This document shows, piece by piece, positions 11,335 to 23,868 of a stretch of DNA of 64,000 bases (its first letter is position 1; every line of letters starts with the position of its first letter). Both the position numbers and the translations under genes were made by a program. The DNA is from Atrichornis clamosus (lineage: Eukaryota; Chordata; Aves; Passeriformes; Menuridae), in the NCBI GenBank assembly GCA_013400975.1, contig WBMZ01008618.1:248001-312000 (forward strand), in the 5' to 3' direction. The notes under the pieces are model-generated. The model did not search any database. It saw only the letters and a program-made list of their open reading frames with translations, and was not told the DNA's origin.

Positions 11335-14018
11335 CCAAACAGCAATAAAGTACTTGGAGTATCTGTGTAACTTTTGTGAAGAAAATCTGTCCCTGGAAGC
11401 TGCTGCAGTTGTCTTTGAATGAGTTATTGTCTCTTAGCGAGCTTTAGGGTGTTGTTGAGATCCTTCCTTGCAAGGCTTGAGGGATGGAGACAATAGTTTT
11501 AAGGATTGCACTGCAATCATCCTTACGAGACCTGGCACTGGGGAACAGGAGGGCAGTGACAGTCAGTGTTTTCTGGGTCCAGAACTGTTGTCCTTGTTTC
11601 CTATAATTTCCAACATAATGCGTGTCTTAGTGTCAGGTAAGTTTTAAAAAGAGATGCTCTATTAAAAACAAATAGTCAGTGCCAGCAGGGTTGCAAGCTG
11701 GGACTACTAAAAGATGATCTGATGAGGGTAGTTAACTGCAAATGGGATGTGGATTTCACTCTAATAGTTTATCAACAGGAGCTTTCTGAAAAGCTCTTAA
11801 GTATGCTGCCAAATCCAGCTTCCAAAGCAAGGAAAGTAATACAAGTCCAATGTTGTTAATGTCAGTGGTTTCTAGTTAATTATATGTTACCTGGGAAAAA
11901 AAATCACTGGAAAGTACAAAGCGTGGTTTAAGCCTTGCTTTGTGTCTCTTTATTCAGATGCTCCTTTGTTATAAATATATTTTCCTCCTCAAAGACCTCA
12001 AGCTCTCATAACAGAGTATACAGGCTGTATTATTCTCTTCATACATCCAGAAGATACTTCTGCTATTAAAAGAAAAATATAATTTCAAAAATGTATATGT
12101 GTGCCCAGGTTTGTACTTCCTGAAAGCAGAGAAAAACCTCTAAGGAAAACAATAATCACTTATGTTGCTCAAGCAATTATTTTGTCTGCCTTCTATTTTA
12201 TTTTGAACTCCCATTTAAGCAACCCTATAAGTCTTCTAGCACTGATATCTACTCTTTGGTCATAATGTTTCCCTGCTGCCTAGTTAAAGTAAGGAGAAAA
12301 GAAGCCTCATGTTCCATATGTTTATTGAGGGAATTTTTTGTGTGTGCAGTTCACATAAAATTGCATCCATTTGGCTCGGGATCCACAGTGTAATTCCATT
12401 AACAAAGCAGCACTCTACCTTTTGTGTGTGCTGTTATCCTTAAAGCCTATTCCTGTCATTGTGTCTCTCATAAAAATAGAAGTTTTGCAGGTGATTTAGT
12501 TTAGTTCATTTCATTTCCAGTTCTGTTCTATTTTCTTTCTTTGTAGTCCAAATAACTTTTTAGAAAACATTTGATAGAATCATTTTCATTTTTCCTTTCA
12601 AGATAAAACTTGTACTGAAAGTAAAATGCATTTATTTGGTCAAAATTTTCACTTATCTAAAGTGGGAAGTAGATTTTTTTTTTCTGCTTTATTTCACTGT
12701 GTTCCTCCCTCCACCTTTAAGGACTGAGATACTTTTTTCTGTAAAATGTGAAGAACACGTGTGGCATTGTGTGCCATTTCTGTACAGCACCAAGGGCTCC
12801 CTGTGCATCTGAGGTGCATAAAGCTCTTGATTGAGCCTGAAATTGTGTATTCTTCCAAAATACAGGGAAAAATGATGGCATAGCTTAAAATTTGCTAAGA
12901 CAGGAGCACTGTTTTCCTGAATGCCTCGGAATCAGCAGCTCTTCTAAAGCCAGTGGCCACTGCTCCTGGCTGAGCTTGTTGAGTTTAACATGGCAGTGTG
13001 TTGTTGCTGCACGAGGACATCCCTGAGAGAGCCCTCCAGAATCTGGGATATCTAGAAATTACATCTGCAAGATAAAGCATTCCTCCTTGGCAGATGTACC
13101 CCAGCAAGAGTCCTGCAAGGACAGTCTACAGCACTGTTGAAGTTTAACAGAGGGGACTGAGTTCTCCCACGCAATGCCTTGACCGGGGAACCCAGAGTAA
13201 GGCAAACTTGTTTGCCCTCTGGTTTACAAAAAGCCTGTCAGTGGCAAAGCTATTTATTGCCTGATGCACTGGCAGAAATGGTCTTGTGGCTTCCACATAT
13301 TCTCCAGCCATCTGCCACAGCCCTCTGGCATCTCTCTGGTGGAACAGGCCTTCCTTTCTTCTTGTGCTTTCCACAGCACCTCACACAGCGAAATCTGAGC
13401 CACGGAAAAGCAAGAGTCATTTAAATTGTAGCAAAAAGGTACCTCCCTGAGCCTGTGCCTTCTCTCATAAAGCTTGTGGTTATTTTGGGTAAAGGAGGAA
13501 ACTGGAGGGAAATCAAGGGAGATTTAAAAAAAAAGATATTTTACTGCCCTGAAGTGTGGGCTGAGAATCTGCCTGAAATGTGAGAATATATGTGTGGAAG
13601 CACACGCAGACATCTAAATGAGACTCTTCAGTGCGATGAGAGCAGCTCACCAGCCTTCATGCCTTGCACATGCACTTTTGAGGTTTTTTGAGTGAAACTG
13701 GAAATGAGGGCTGCTTTTTCCCCTCCAAGTTAAACAGACTGCTGGGCTCGTGCTTCACTGCTGGCCCGGGAAGGTCATGAGAGACTTTCTTTACCCTTTC
13801 CATACGCTGCTGTATTACTCACTCTGGCATGGTGGAGAGAGTGCCCCTTTTTAGAAACAGCATCACTGGACATTTGCTAAGGCATATTGCCAGAATTAAT
13901 AATTGATGGGCAGGAGAAGATCCTGCGTCCCTGTCTTCTGACCTCAAAGAACATTGAAATATGGTAAATAACAATGCACACATGACCCCATGGAGGTGAT
14001 TCGTGCAATTTTCCATTT

Positions 14019-14037
14019 TCTCTCTCTCTCTCTCTCT
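14019..14037. repeat. (TC)n microsatellite
   Basis: An uninterrupted run of about nine TC dinucleotides sits inside a longer pyrimidine-rich interval that continues to about 14090. Confidence 0.85.
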
Positions 14038-16232
14038 TCCTCTCTTCTGCTTTCTCTAACCTTTTATACCCTTTTTTTTCTGTTCAGCCTATTTGTTTAT
14101 CTCTTCACCTGGCTTTTAGAGTATATAACCTCAGTTTTAGGATATATTCCTATTTCCAGGTACAAAATTAAGATGCTGCTAAGTGTCATCATAGATAATG
14201 ATATAATAGTAGATCCCTTTGTCTGAAATGTGCTTTTAGGTATTACCTTGGTCAGTAATTTAATTGAATTGGATAGTGACAACACACTGACATTGTTAAG
14301 GTTAATGACCCAATGATTTACAAGACAAGGCACATTTACTGGCAAATGGATTTTAGTAATTGTTCTACTGAACAATGAGAATAACAATTTGTACATTGAT
14401 CCACAAAGTCCTACAGCAAAGCCTCTGTTCTTACTTTGCCAATGCCCCTGTCCATAAATTCAGTGTTGCTCAGAGAGTGTTTTCTTGGCCCTGCTGTATT
14501 TTAACTGCCTTGCACTGAATATCAAATTATTTTCTTTAATGTGATCAACAGCTTTCACTGTCTGTGTGGGGCAGTGCTGGGTGTGGAGGTGGTAAGAATG
14601 GGGAAATGTGTCCAGGCAGGGCGGTGTTTGTCTTGGCTGGGTTGGTCTAAGAGCTTCTCCAGTTGGTGGTTTCATCTCTTTGACACATGTTTAATGTCTG
14701 TTTCAGTGGATTTGGATTGTTCTGTTTTCTCTGCCAAAACGCTGTGGAAGGCCCTGCCAAATGAGGTAGGAGAAATCTGATTTAGTGAGAGCTATGATCT
14801 GTATTAAATAACTGTAATCTTAAACAACAGAAAGCAAAAATATATGTTCTCCTTGAATTGTTATTGTTGCTTAGAGCTGTTTCCCAATACTTTCTATTAA
14901 TTCTTTGTTAGTTATAGTGCAGATTTTTTTTTTAATATTTTGGCTTCTTGCTTTGAAGCCCATAACTAATTAATTAATTTTGCTTAAATATTTAAAATGT
15001 TATGACAACAGTAACTTCACTGGAGACTGGAATTTTGTGAATATTCAAGGTCACCTGGAAAAGCTCACAAGAAGTCTTCAGACAGAGCCTTTAAACTCGT
15101 TGATATAAATGTCTGTATTGCAAGTTAAAGATGATGGTTGTAAAAGATGGTGTTTAACGTCCTTATTAATTAATTAATACTGGAAAATGCAGTACTTAAT
15201 CATCATTGATCTGTCGTAAGGCTGCATCACTGCATTAGCTGAAACACAGAACAGAAGTGTTTATCAAAGAGAGTTGTCTTTCTTACGGTATTATTGACAA
15301 TGTTATCATTTCCATAGTGGTAATGGACCAGTAGCTGTTGGTTAGATACTTTTGTTACAGCACAGTTTATAAACTTCATTTTATTGTCCTTCATTTTATT
15401 GACCATTGATTTCTTCAACTGTCTTTTTGTTTCCCTTATTAATTTTGTGTCATTCCTGGCTTCTAGCGTGTTGCTGCCAACTTTCTCTCTTTTGCATTTG
15501 ATATTTATTTGCATTTCCCCCATTTAGAACTATTTCCACTCCCCCATCACACCACACTGAGATTGTTTGTACAAGGTGTTATTGTTGTGCTCTCCACTAT
15601 GCTGCACGTGTACACCCAAGTAAGACTGCAAGATTCTGACCTTCAGCACAGTATTCTGTAGTGCTCAGGTGTCAGGCCTCTGCTGGGTCTTAGCAGTACT
15701 TTAGAATAAATAAATACCTCTGGTTTTATCACCAATAGTAAATAGAGAAAATGAAGAAAAAATTGTCATTTCAGAAATATTCTATGATAGTATGAACTAA
15801 ATGGAAATAATTGGATTCTTTTATCATACAGAAGAATGTGCTACCTACAGTCATCCAGTACAGTGACAGTGGTGGTGCACTGGTGAGTTTTTTGACAGCT
15901 TCATTGGTTATTTATTTCTCTCAGTGGGCCCACAGCCTGCAGGTCAGGAGATAGGAGGGTTGCAAAGGTTGGATGGGAATTATTTCCTTGGTTTGCTCAA
16001 CTGCTGTCTGTAATTTTAGACATAGAGACCTTTAGAGGTACCTAAAGGAGTGGGAAGAATGCCACCATGGAAAATACATTCTATCCCTTGTCAAACTGAT
16101 ACTTTTGGGCTTAGCCCTTAGTAAAATAGAGAAACAAATAGTAGGAAAGAATCAGCTGTAGATATTAAGAGAGTAACAGAGTGATGAATAAGGACTTTGG
16201 CCTTTTAAAGAACCAGTCATAGAGAGGTCAAT

Positions 16233-16350
16233 GAAGACTTTGAAAAAAAAAGAAGACCTTGAAATTGTGTTTACAAACGAGAAAAGGAAGAGAAATGACA
16301 CAAAAATAAGCTTAAGAAGAGAAAAAACAGTGCAAAGAGAAGCTGGAAAG
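16233..16350. repeat. purine-rich tract with 19-bp imperfect tandem duplication
   Basis: The + strand is dominated by A and G through this interval. At its left end gaagactttgaaa (16233-16245) recurs as gaagaccttgaaa (16252-16264) with one mismatch and a 19-base period, separated by poly-A. The arrangement suggests slippage. Confidence 0.6.
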
Positions 16351-19300
16351 ATATATTAACTTAACCTCTGTGTCAAGTATTTGGCTTACTCTGCAATGAG
16401 AAGATGTGCTGCATGTAAAACTCCTACAGATTTCCTCATTTTCTGTGGCCCAGGCCTTTGCAGGTGAGATAGTCAATGAAACCATCTATAACTTTCCTGA
16501 TTGCATTTTAAACATTTATGTTGCTAGCCTCTATATCTAATAAACCTGAGACTTTAAATGGAGCATGGCTTATTAAATCATCTCTTTTCCATCAGTCTCA
16601 TCAGCGGACGGGTGCTGATAATATTAACATTGAATGGGATCCAGCCAACATTGCATTCCCTTTTGTGCTGAACCCCAAGTCCTTCTGCCTTGATGGATGG
16701 TTATTTGGGATTTCCTGTTTCCAGTTGTTTTCATACAGCACTTATATGGTCATTAGTTTCCACTCTTTATTTTTCCACCAGTCTTACTGAAAGCCATGGG
16801 TTAAAGGCTTTATCCAGAGGTGCAAACAATAAGGTGTACATATGGTTATTATTATAATTAACTGCCCAAACTATTATAAAAGGATGTGTTACCATTTAAA
16901 TATTAGACTGAAGGGTGTGATGAGTGTTCTACAAAGTCTGGTTGCCAATTTAAAATAAAACAATTGGGAAAAAATGACAAATGCTATGAACTAAAGGAAA
17001 CAATAAAAGATACGTACTTTTATATAAATTTTCATATTTAAAAACTCTAAGGAACACAGGAATAAGTTTACAGATTCTTTTTGATTCAAAGTCTTCATAT
17101 TAGTTATCAGATCTCTGTAAGCAACTATTTGTATTCACAGAATCGCAGGGAAATGAAAACTGGTCTAAGTGTTACAGCAATAAAGTGAAAGGAACCTAAT
17201 CAACGATGTTCATTTATTTGCAGCTGAGTTTTTTATATTTCCAGATTTCAGGATATTTTAATGTAGGATTAGGCATAGTGTAGAAGGTAAAGCAAATTCC
17301 ACTTGGTCCTAGGTCTGGATTGTGAGCAATCCTGGTTTGCAGTGGTCCATCCTGGAGAGGTAAAGAAAGATATCTCTCTTCTTCCTCTGAAATTTTGTAT
17401 AAAATGTTTAGCTAGTGTGGTCTGTCCTGTTTGACACAAAAAACATACATGGCATCATGTTTTTGCTGAAACTATATTCCTGTCCCCTTTAGGTTCAGTA
17501 ACAGTTGCTTTTGTCCTCCCTGGAGCACCCATGTCAGAGAACACTGCACAAAGCCTGGAGATTGTTTTTAGCAGGTGGGGTGTGGCAGACATGAGGCATT
17601 TGGGTCTACATTTCTTTAAGGACTTTGTAAAAAGTGTCAGGAAGGATGAAGTGACAAGGTCTCATCACAGTCTGACCAGGGCTGAAACAGGGGCTAATGG
17701 CTAAATAGGAAAGTAGAATATCTGTGTAGAAGGCAACTGCAGGCAATAGCAACAAAGCAGCAGAATGCTTGAGGAAGCTGCAGATGGAGAACAAATCCCC
17801 AGGTCTGGTCAGCAGAGACTTCAGAGAGGATGATTTCAGGAGAGTTTGTGTTTGGTTTGGATAAGGAGAGGAGAAAGATAAGGTCAAATCTGAGAGAGAG
17901 CACTGAGACAGTCTCTGAAGGGGAAAGCAGAAAGGCTAGAGAGCAGCATTACCCTTGGCTCTGCTTAGCAGGAAATGGTGTGCCCATGGGATAAACGAGG
18001 CAGAGCCACTGTAGGAAGTGCGAAACATGAGGAGAGAAATGATGTTGACATCTTTTGCCCTTTTTCTTCATAGAGATTGGTCAGCAAGTGCAGGTGAGCT
18101 GCATCCAGCGCAGGGGCTGCGGTTTTACTGCTGGTGGTCTGTTGAGCAGAATGTTGCTGTCAGTGCAGCAGCGTGTGCTGTAGGAAACAGGGTAGAGAAG
18201 GGTGCAGAGGCAGCTATAGCAGGTTTTGTGGACACAATACCCAGATATTGCTCCTGAGCACTCACGAGTGCAGGAGCATGCCTGGATTTTGTGTAAATCT
18301 TACAAAACCTGAATACAATGTGTGGGTTGCTGCTGTTGTTCTTGGAGTCTGGTGACCCTTCACAGACACAAAACAGCTTCATTCTTCCTGCTTGATAATT
18401 TTCTCTCTTTGCCCCAGTAATCAGTTCACTGTTTCCATTGCTTTCCTGGTCTTGTCAGTAAGCAGTGCAAACCAAGAGATCTGCACTAGGTCGATTTTGA
18501 ATTAGTGAGTTTGACAAATGTTTTCATTTGAGAAGGCATGCTGCCTCATTGGGCTTGATTTAGCAGGAAAACATTAGAGTGACAATGCTGGATTTAACTT
18601 TAGTTATCAACACTTTCAGCCTACATTGGTCTAAGTAATTGTCCTGTTTATACCCTGACAGGTTAAAATAATGTTTTCTAGAATGAGAGTGCTTCTACAG
18701 AAGATGAAAAGCAGCCTAAGAGAGTTATCAACTGTTACTATCTGTGACAAGCAGTGTGAGCTAGATGTATGGATAAATTGCTATTGCTCCAGAGGTTATT
18801 CCTATTATCAGGAGACATATAAGAACCCCTAACAAGGCATTAATACAGTACAGCTACTAAAAAAGCTCATCTGACCTACCCGAGCTCTGAACTAATGGCA
18901 CATTACAGTGTTTTCTTGATGCTGCACTGACAGGTGGTGATAGACCTTTAAATAAAACAAAAACCCTACTAAGCTTTTGGAAAGTCAGGCAACTGTGAGG
19001 ATTTAAAAGCTAATCTTTAAGAAAATAAATAAATAAGCATATTTATCTGAGATCTAAACACTGTTGGGAATGAGGCTTCTGGATTCCTCTTTACTCAGAA
19101 TCAAATAATGTCTTGCAGATGGGATCTTGGCAAAGTAGGTAATTGCTGATAAAATTTTCTGTCCAGAGAAAAGAGGTTTGGGGTGGTTGGTTTTTTTCTG
19201 TTTTGTTGGGTTTTTTTTGTTTGTTTTGTTCTGTTACTTTCAGTAAATGTTCTTGGATTCAAACAAAGCAATTGTTTAAATATGAATTGTAAAGTTTCTT

Positions 19301-22300
19301 TTCCATCTGGAAGGTGATACTGAATTACTGAGAAATTTTTGCGTTATTTTCTAGGAGGATCTCTGTAGTACTTTATTTACCCTACTTGTGCTTGTTCCCC
19401 AACATTATAAGGCTCATTTTCAGCAGTGCTCTGTGGGAGCAAGCAAACAAGAGATGTGAGTGTGCATTTTCTGTACCAGATGTAATGATGGAAGTTAAAT
19501 ATTGATGGGCTAATTTCAAATGGGAGTTGCATGTGATAAGAAGAGGGCTAAAGCTGAAGGAAAAACTGCTGCAGGCTGCTCGGTTCTTCCAGAGGGAACT
19601 GGGATTGGGAACTGAAAAGCTCTGCCAAGTAGAAGAGGGCAGTGCTGTGTTAACAGCAGAAACACAAGCAGGGAACTTCATGAAGGCTTGTAACAGGCAC
19701 ACAGTGACTGGAGGTTTGAGAAGGAAAGGGGAAAGGGGAGATTATATAAATACAACATCAACTACAGCTCACAGACAAAAGGTAAAATAGTCCTGAAGTG
19801 TGGAATAATGCTGACCAGCCGTAGGAGTAGAAAGTGTGGAACTGCCCCTTTTGGGAGCCGTGTTGTAGCTTTAGCCAGTTGTCTAACCAATCCCTTAAGA
19901 TAAGGAAAAATTCTCCACATCAGCTCATATACTCACCTCCCAGAAGAGAAAACCTATTTAGTTTGATTATTGCTGGAGTCCTCCTTTGCAGTAATAAGAA
20001 TACAAAGCTCTTTCCCTGCTGTAAACTGACTGCCTTTCTGATACCCTTTACAGCAAAGGAACCTTATACATGCAATGTTATGATTGTTTTGACATCTTTG
20101 CAAATGGCCTTGCTGTAGGTGGAGCCCTGGGAAGGCAGAGGGCTTGGACAGAAGCAGAGCTGATGCACCTGTTTCCCAGTGCATGAGGTAGTCCTAAACT
20201 ACAGAAGAATAAAAGTGGTAAATGGTGAAAATAACATTAGTAGACACTAATTTTTGTTCCTTTGTTCCTCTTTTAAACTTGAAATAAAAATGCAGAAGAG
20301 AGTAAAATCTTTGCTTTGGGGAGCAAGGCTCACAGCTGGCCAGGGCTGCTCAGCAGCTCTGCCTCATCTGGGAAGCTGAGTGGTGAAAAAACACCTGGAA
20401 AGCTCAGAGTGCAGGGGGTTTGAACACACGTTCACTAAGACAGTGATGTGCTCAGGCCGTGGTGGTTATAGGGGTACCTTCCCCTTCAGGTTAGAGCCTC
20501 CACGCTGAGGAGATAAACCTGGAAAGACTGTGAGGAAGGAGGAATACCACACCAATATTTGCTCACACACCGAACTGGGAGCTGGCAGAGGTGGGATGTG
20601 TTTACCAACAGACAACGTGTTCATTTTATTTCTGCATTTTTAATGTGTGGCTTGGATTGTAACATTTTGCAATGCAAAGCTTGGTCTTGTTTGTTACAGA
20701 CTGCCAAGATGGGCCTGCTTAAGTATGTTTTCTGGCAAACACAAAAAACTTGGGTCAGGTATCAAGATCAGTGTTGATTTTAAGTGGCTGTCATGGGGAA
20801 CCTAGTAGTGAAGAGGAGAAGGAGTGTGAATAGGTCAGCTACACCCTTGCATCCTTCTTGGAAGCTGCTCATTGTTAGCCTAGTGTTTATTCATGAGGAG
20901 ACCAGCATCTCTAGGAGGCACAGGTTATAAATATTTAGCACTCTCAGTGGAGAAGGAAAATATTGTTGAAACAATGTCTTCATTTGTCAGAAAAGAAACA
21001 GGGACTATTTTTTTGAGAGAGATCATAGTTAACTGCTCTCTGTGAACTGTTTCTCTAAAGATTTTGGACAGACGGATGCTCATGCAGCCAGAGGAGTGAA
21101 TGCCAATTGAGAGGAACATGCATCCATTCATAAAGCCAGGGAAATCATTCTGGCAGGCAGGATATATGTACACAAATTAAGCAGGTATCAAAATTATATC
21201 TTCAACAGCAACTGACTCTCAAAAAGAGACTATGGACAGGAATAGCTTAAGATCTCAGCAGGCTGTAATTATTCTCTGACAGACAGCTACAGTAGTAGTC
21301 ACCTGCTAATAATAATGACAGGCAGATTTGCCCTAGTGCCCTTCAAATTCCTTTCTGTCCTGTCACCGGAAAATTTCAGCCTGCAATTCCTCTACACAGA
21401 AACCTCCCACAGAATCCCTGAACCATCCGTGAGAAGATTTGTGGCAGGGCCCGGCCCCATGGATAGGACTTCTTGGCCCACAGAAAATCACCTTATTTCA
21501 AAGTAAATGCCAAGATGGACTCTTTGGTGTGAAGTCTAATTGCCAAAAGAAATTCTCGTGCAGAGAACAGCATATAAAATGAATTGGCCAAGTGAATAAA
21601 GGGAGGCAGTGGCGAACATGGTCACACTTGCTTTGGAGCAAATCCAGGGGAATGCTGCTGTTTGTCCTCAGTCTGATGCCTTCCTTGATGTCCACACAGA
21701 CTTCACTCAGAGGGGTCACAGTGCAGTCTTGAGCTGCTGAGTCTCCTGCTTTGCTCTGAAGATTTCTCAGTAATCAAAAACACTGTATTATTTCCAAAGG
21801 AAATGGGATTGGACTTAAAAGTATAATAAATGAAAAATATTCCTCAAAATGTTTTGAAGTCAAAAGTCTGATATTGAGTAATATCAAAAATTGTGATCAT
21901 AAGCATTTGCTTTCTTTCAAAATTTTCAGTTTCACATTCGAAGATGAGAAGTCCGTGCTCAAAAACCATTTTGTACTTAGTATTCTTAGCCATGGTCTTT
22001 GGCTTTTGACATTTGAAAGTGAAGTTGAAATTTGCTGATGAAAATTTAAGTTATTGCCCTCTAACTTTTGACAGCATTTTCCACAGACCCTGCTATGCCC
22101 AAACTATTTTCTACGCAGCCCATTCTTTGAAATTCAGTCACTTTTGCTTTTTCCTCATAAACATGTATGAGTCTATGTCTGGCCTTTGGTAAAATAAGAA
22201 TAAGACCTATTCCCAGCTTAAATCTTCCTAACCTCCAAATTTCTTACTAAGCTTCTGCTGCTGCTGAATTTAATCTACTGTGAATTATCAGAGTTCAGCT

Positions 22301-23854
22301 CCTACTATAAAGTAGGTTTGACCTCTGGCTATGCAGTTTTCTTTATTATCATTTTCATGTATTTGTTCATGGACATTTTATTGTCCAAAAATTCTTGATG
22401 GCTGGATCAGGATCTCTCACCTTATAAGCAATTGTCGATGGCAATTGAAAGGTTTGAACAGCTTATTTCTTTGCAATTAAATAACATAAGTTTCATTTTA
22501 GTCCTTATTATTTTCCTCATTATGAAATTTTCATCCTCCTGGAAAATACTGGAGCTGTAGGGAGATTCGGAAATGGGTTGGAAGTTTGTGTTCTTGTATT
22601 GTCCTTTCTCTAACCTCTGCTGAACTGCTGTTTTGTAACTTTTAACAAGTACAGTAAATGACAAATGATATCCCTGGAGGTTTATTCATTCCTATTCTCA
22701 TATACCACCATTTAACTTGATTGATTTCTGCACAGTCTCCAGCTCCTGGAAATGCTCCCCAACTGATTCCTCAAGGGAAACTGCCACCCTGTAGCATTTT
22801 TTTAGGGCCACATTTCACAAGACAGGCCCCATCACCAGGGCTTCAGGCACAGGTTAAGTAGGCAGTTGCCTAAAGTGGGGATCTGCCTGGGAAATAAAAC
22901 AGGAACCAAGTGGTGGCTGTGGCTGGGCATCGTTATTCTCAGACAGGTTTCTGTGCCTGTCCCTGCCTTCTCCCTGGTTGGTGAGTGCAGATCCTCCCTC
23001 TCGCAGCCCCTTTCTTAGCTGCCTTCTTACTCCATCCCCTCTGTAGCAGAGCCCTCCCTTTGAGGATGATTTCCAGTTGTGCAACTGTGGCAACATGGAG
23101 AATAGGGAATAATGGAGCAAGAGTTGGGTTTTCCGTGGGAAGGTGTAGAGTGGGACTATTGACATGGCAGTTTTCCACCCAGACCCATGATGCCTACTGC
23201 ACTCCTGCAGGGGATCTGCCCTTCTTGCCATCCCCCAATTCCTGAGGCGCACAGGTCCTGCTGCACCCCTTGGCTGACCCCAGAGAGCTGGAACTGCCTC
23301 TGGTTTAGGACAATGGTGATAAAATTCCTGCAGGAAGCATAAAAAAAAGTTGCGTTTGATAGCAACTCCTTTGTAGCTGCAGTGTCCTGGACCATAATAG
23401 GAGAATGTTTTATGGACAGTGCTGATTTGGGTTGTATGTCTGTAGGCTGGGAATGGTGCTTTTTTAAGTGGGGTGAGCCTTGGACTTCCATCTTTTTATA
23501 AACTGATATGCTGCTTTGAGAAAAGCACTTGCATCTTCAATGGGATACAAAAAGCAAATGTGATTTTTTTTCATGTAGGGTTATATTGCTCAGTAGACCC
23601 TCTATGACTTCTTATTCTGCCACTCTTCAACCCCAGTGTTTGCAGTATTTCTGCAGTCACCCTGAGTGTGCTCAGGGGAGGATCTGGAGGGAGCTGCTGG
23701 AGAGCAATATTTGCTTTGGAAGAAATTATTATTTTCAAAATAAGTTTCTCTCCCTCATTTTAGGACTTCTAAATAATTATTTTCTTTCACACATATCTAC
23801 CCACCCTCTCTCCACTCCCTGTAGCATTCCTGCTTGAATTTATTTTCTGTGAAA

Positions 23855-23868
23855 GAGAGAGAGAGAGA
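23855..23868. repeat. short (GA)n microsatellite
   Basis: Seven GA dinucleotides in a row within a purine-rich stretch. Confidence 0.8.

Larger units (their letters stand above)
10991..22850. other. long non-coding stretch without recognisable gene
   Basis: About 12 kb of AT-leaning sequence with no exon, RNA gene or intact transposon that I can recognise. It holds poly-T at 11320-11334, a CT microsatellite at 14019-14037, several taattaatta words (14963-14978, 15163-15178), an A/G-rich stretch at 16233-16350 and a T/G-rich run near 19190-19240. Open frames are short (60-106 codons) and unrecognised. The 16518-16790 frame ends in a hydrophobic run but has no supporting signal. Confidence 0.6.

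Noticed and set aside
17140..17160. cacagaatcgcaggg, resembling a reverse-strand CR1 terminal repeat
   Set aside because: Too short, and no CR1 untranslated region continues from it.
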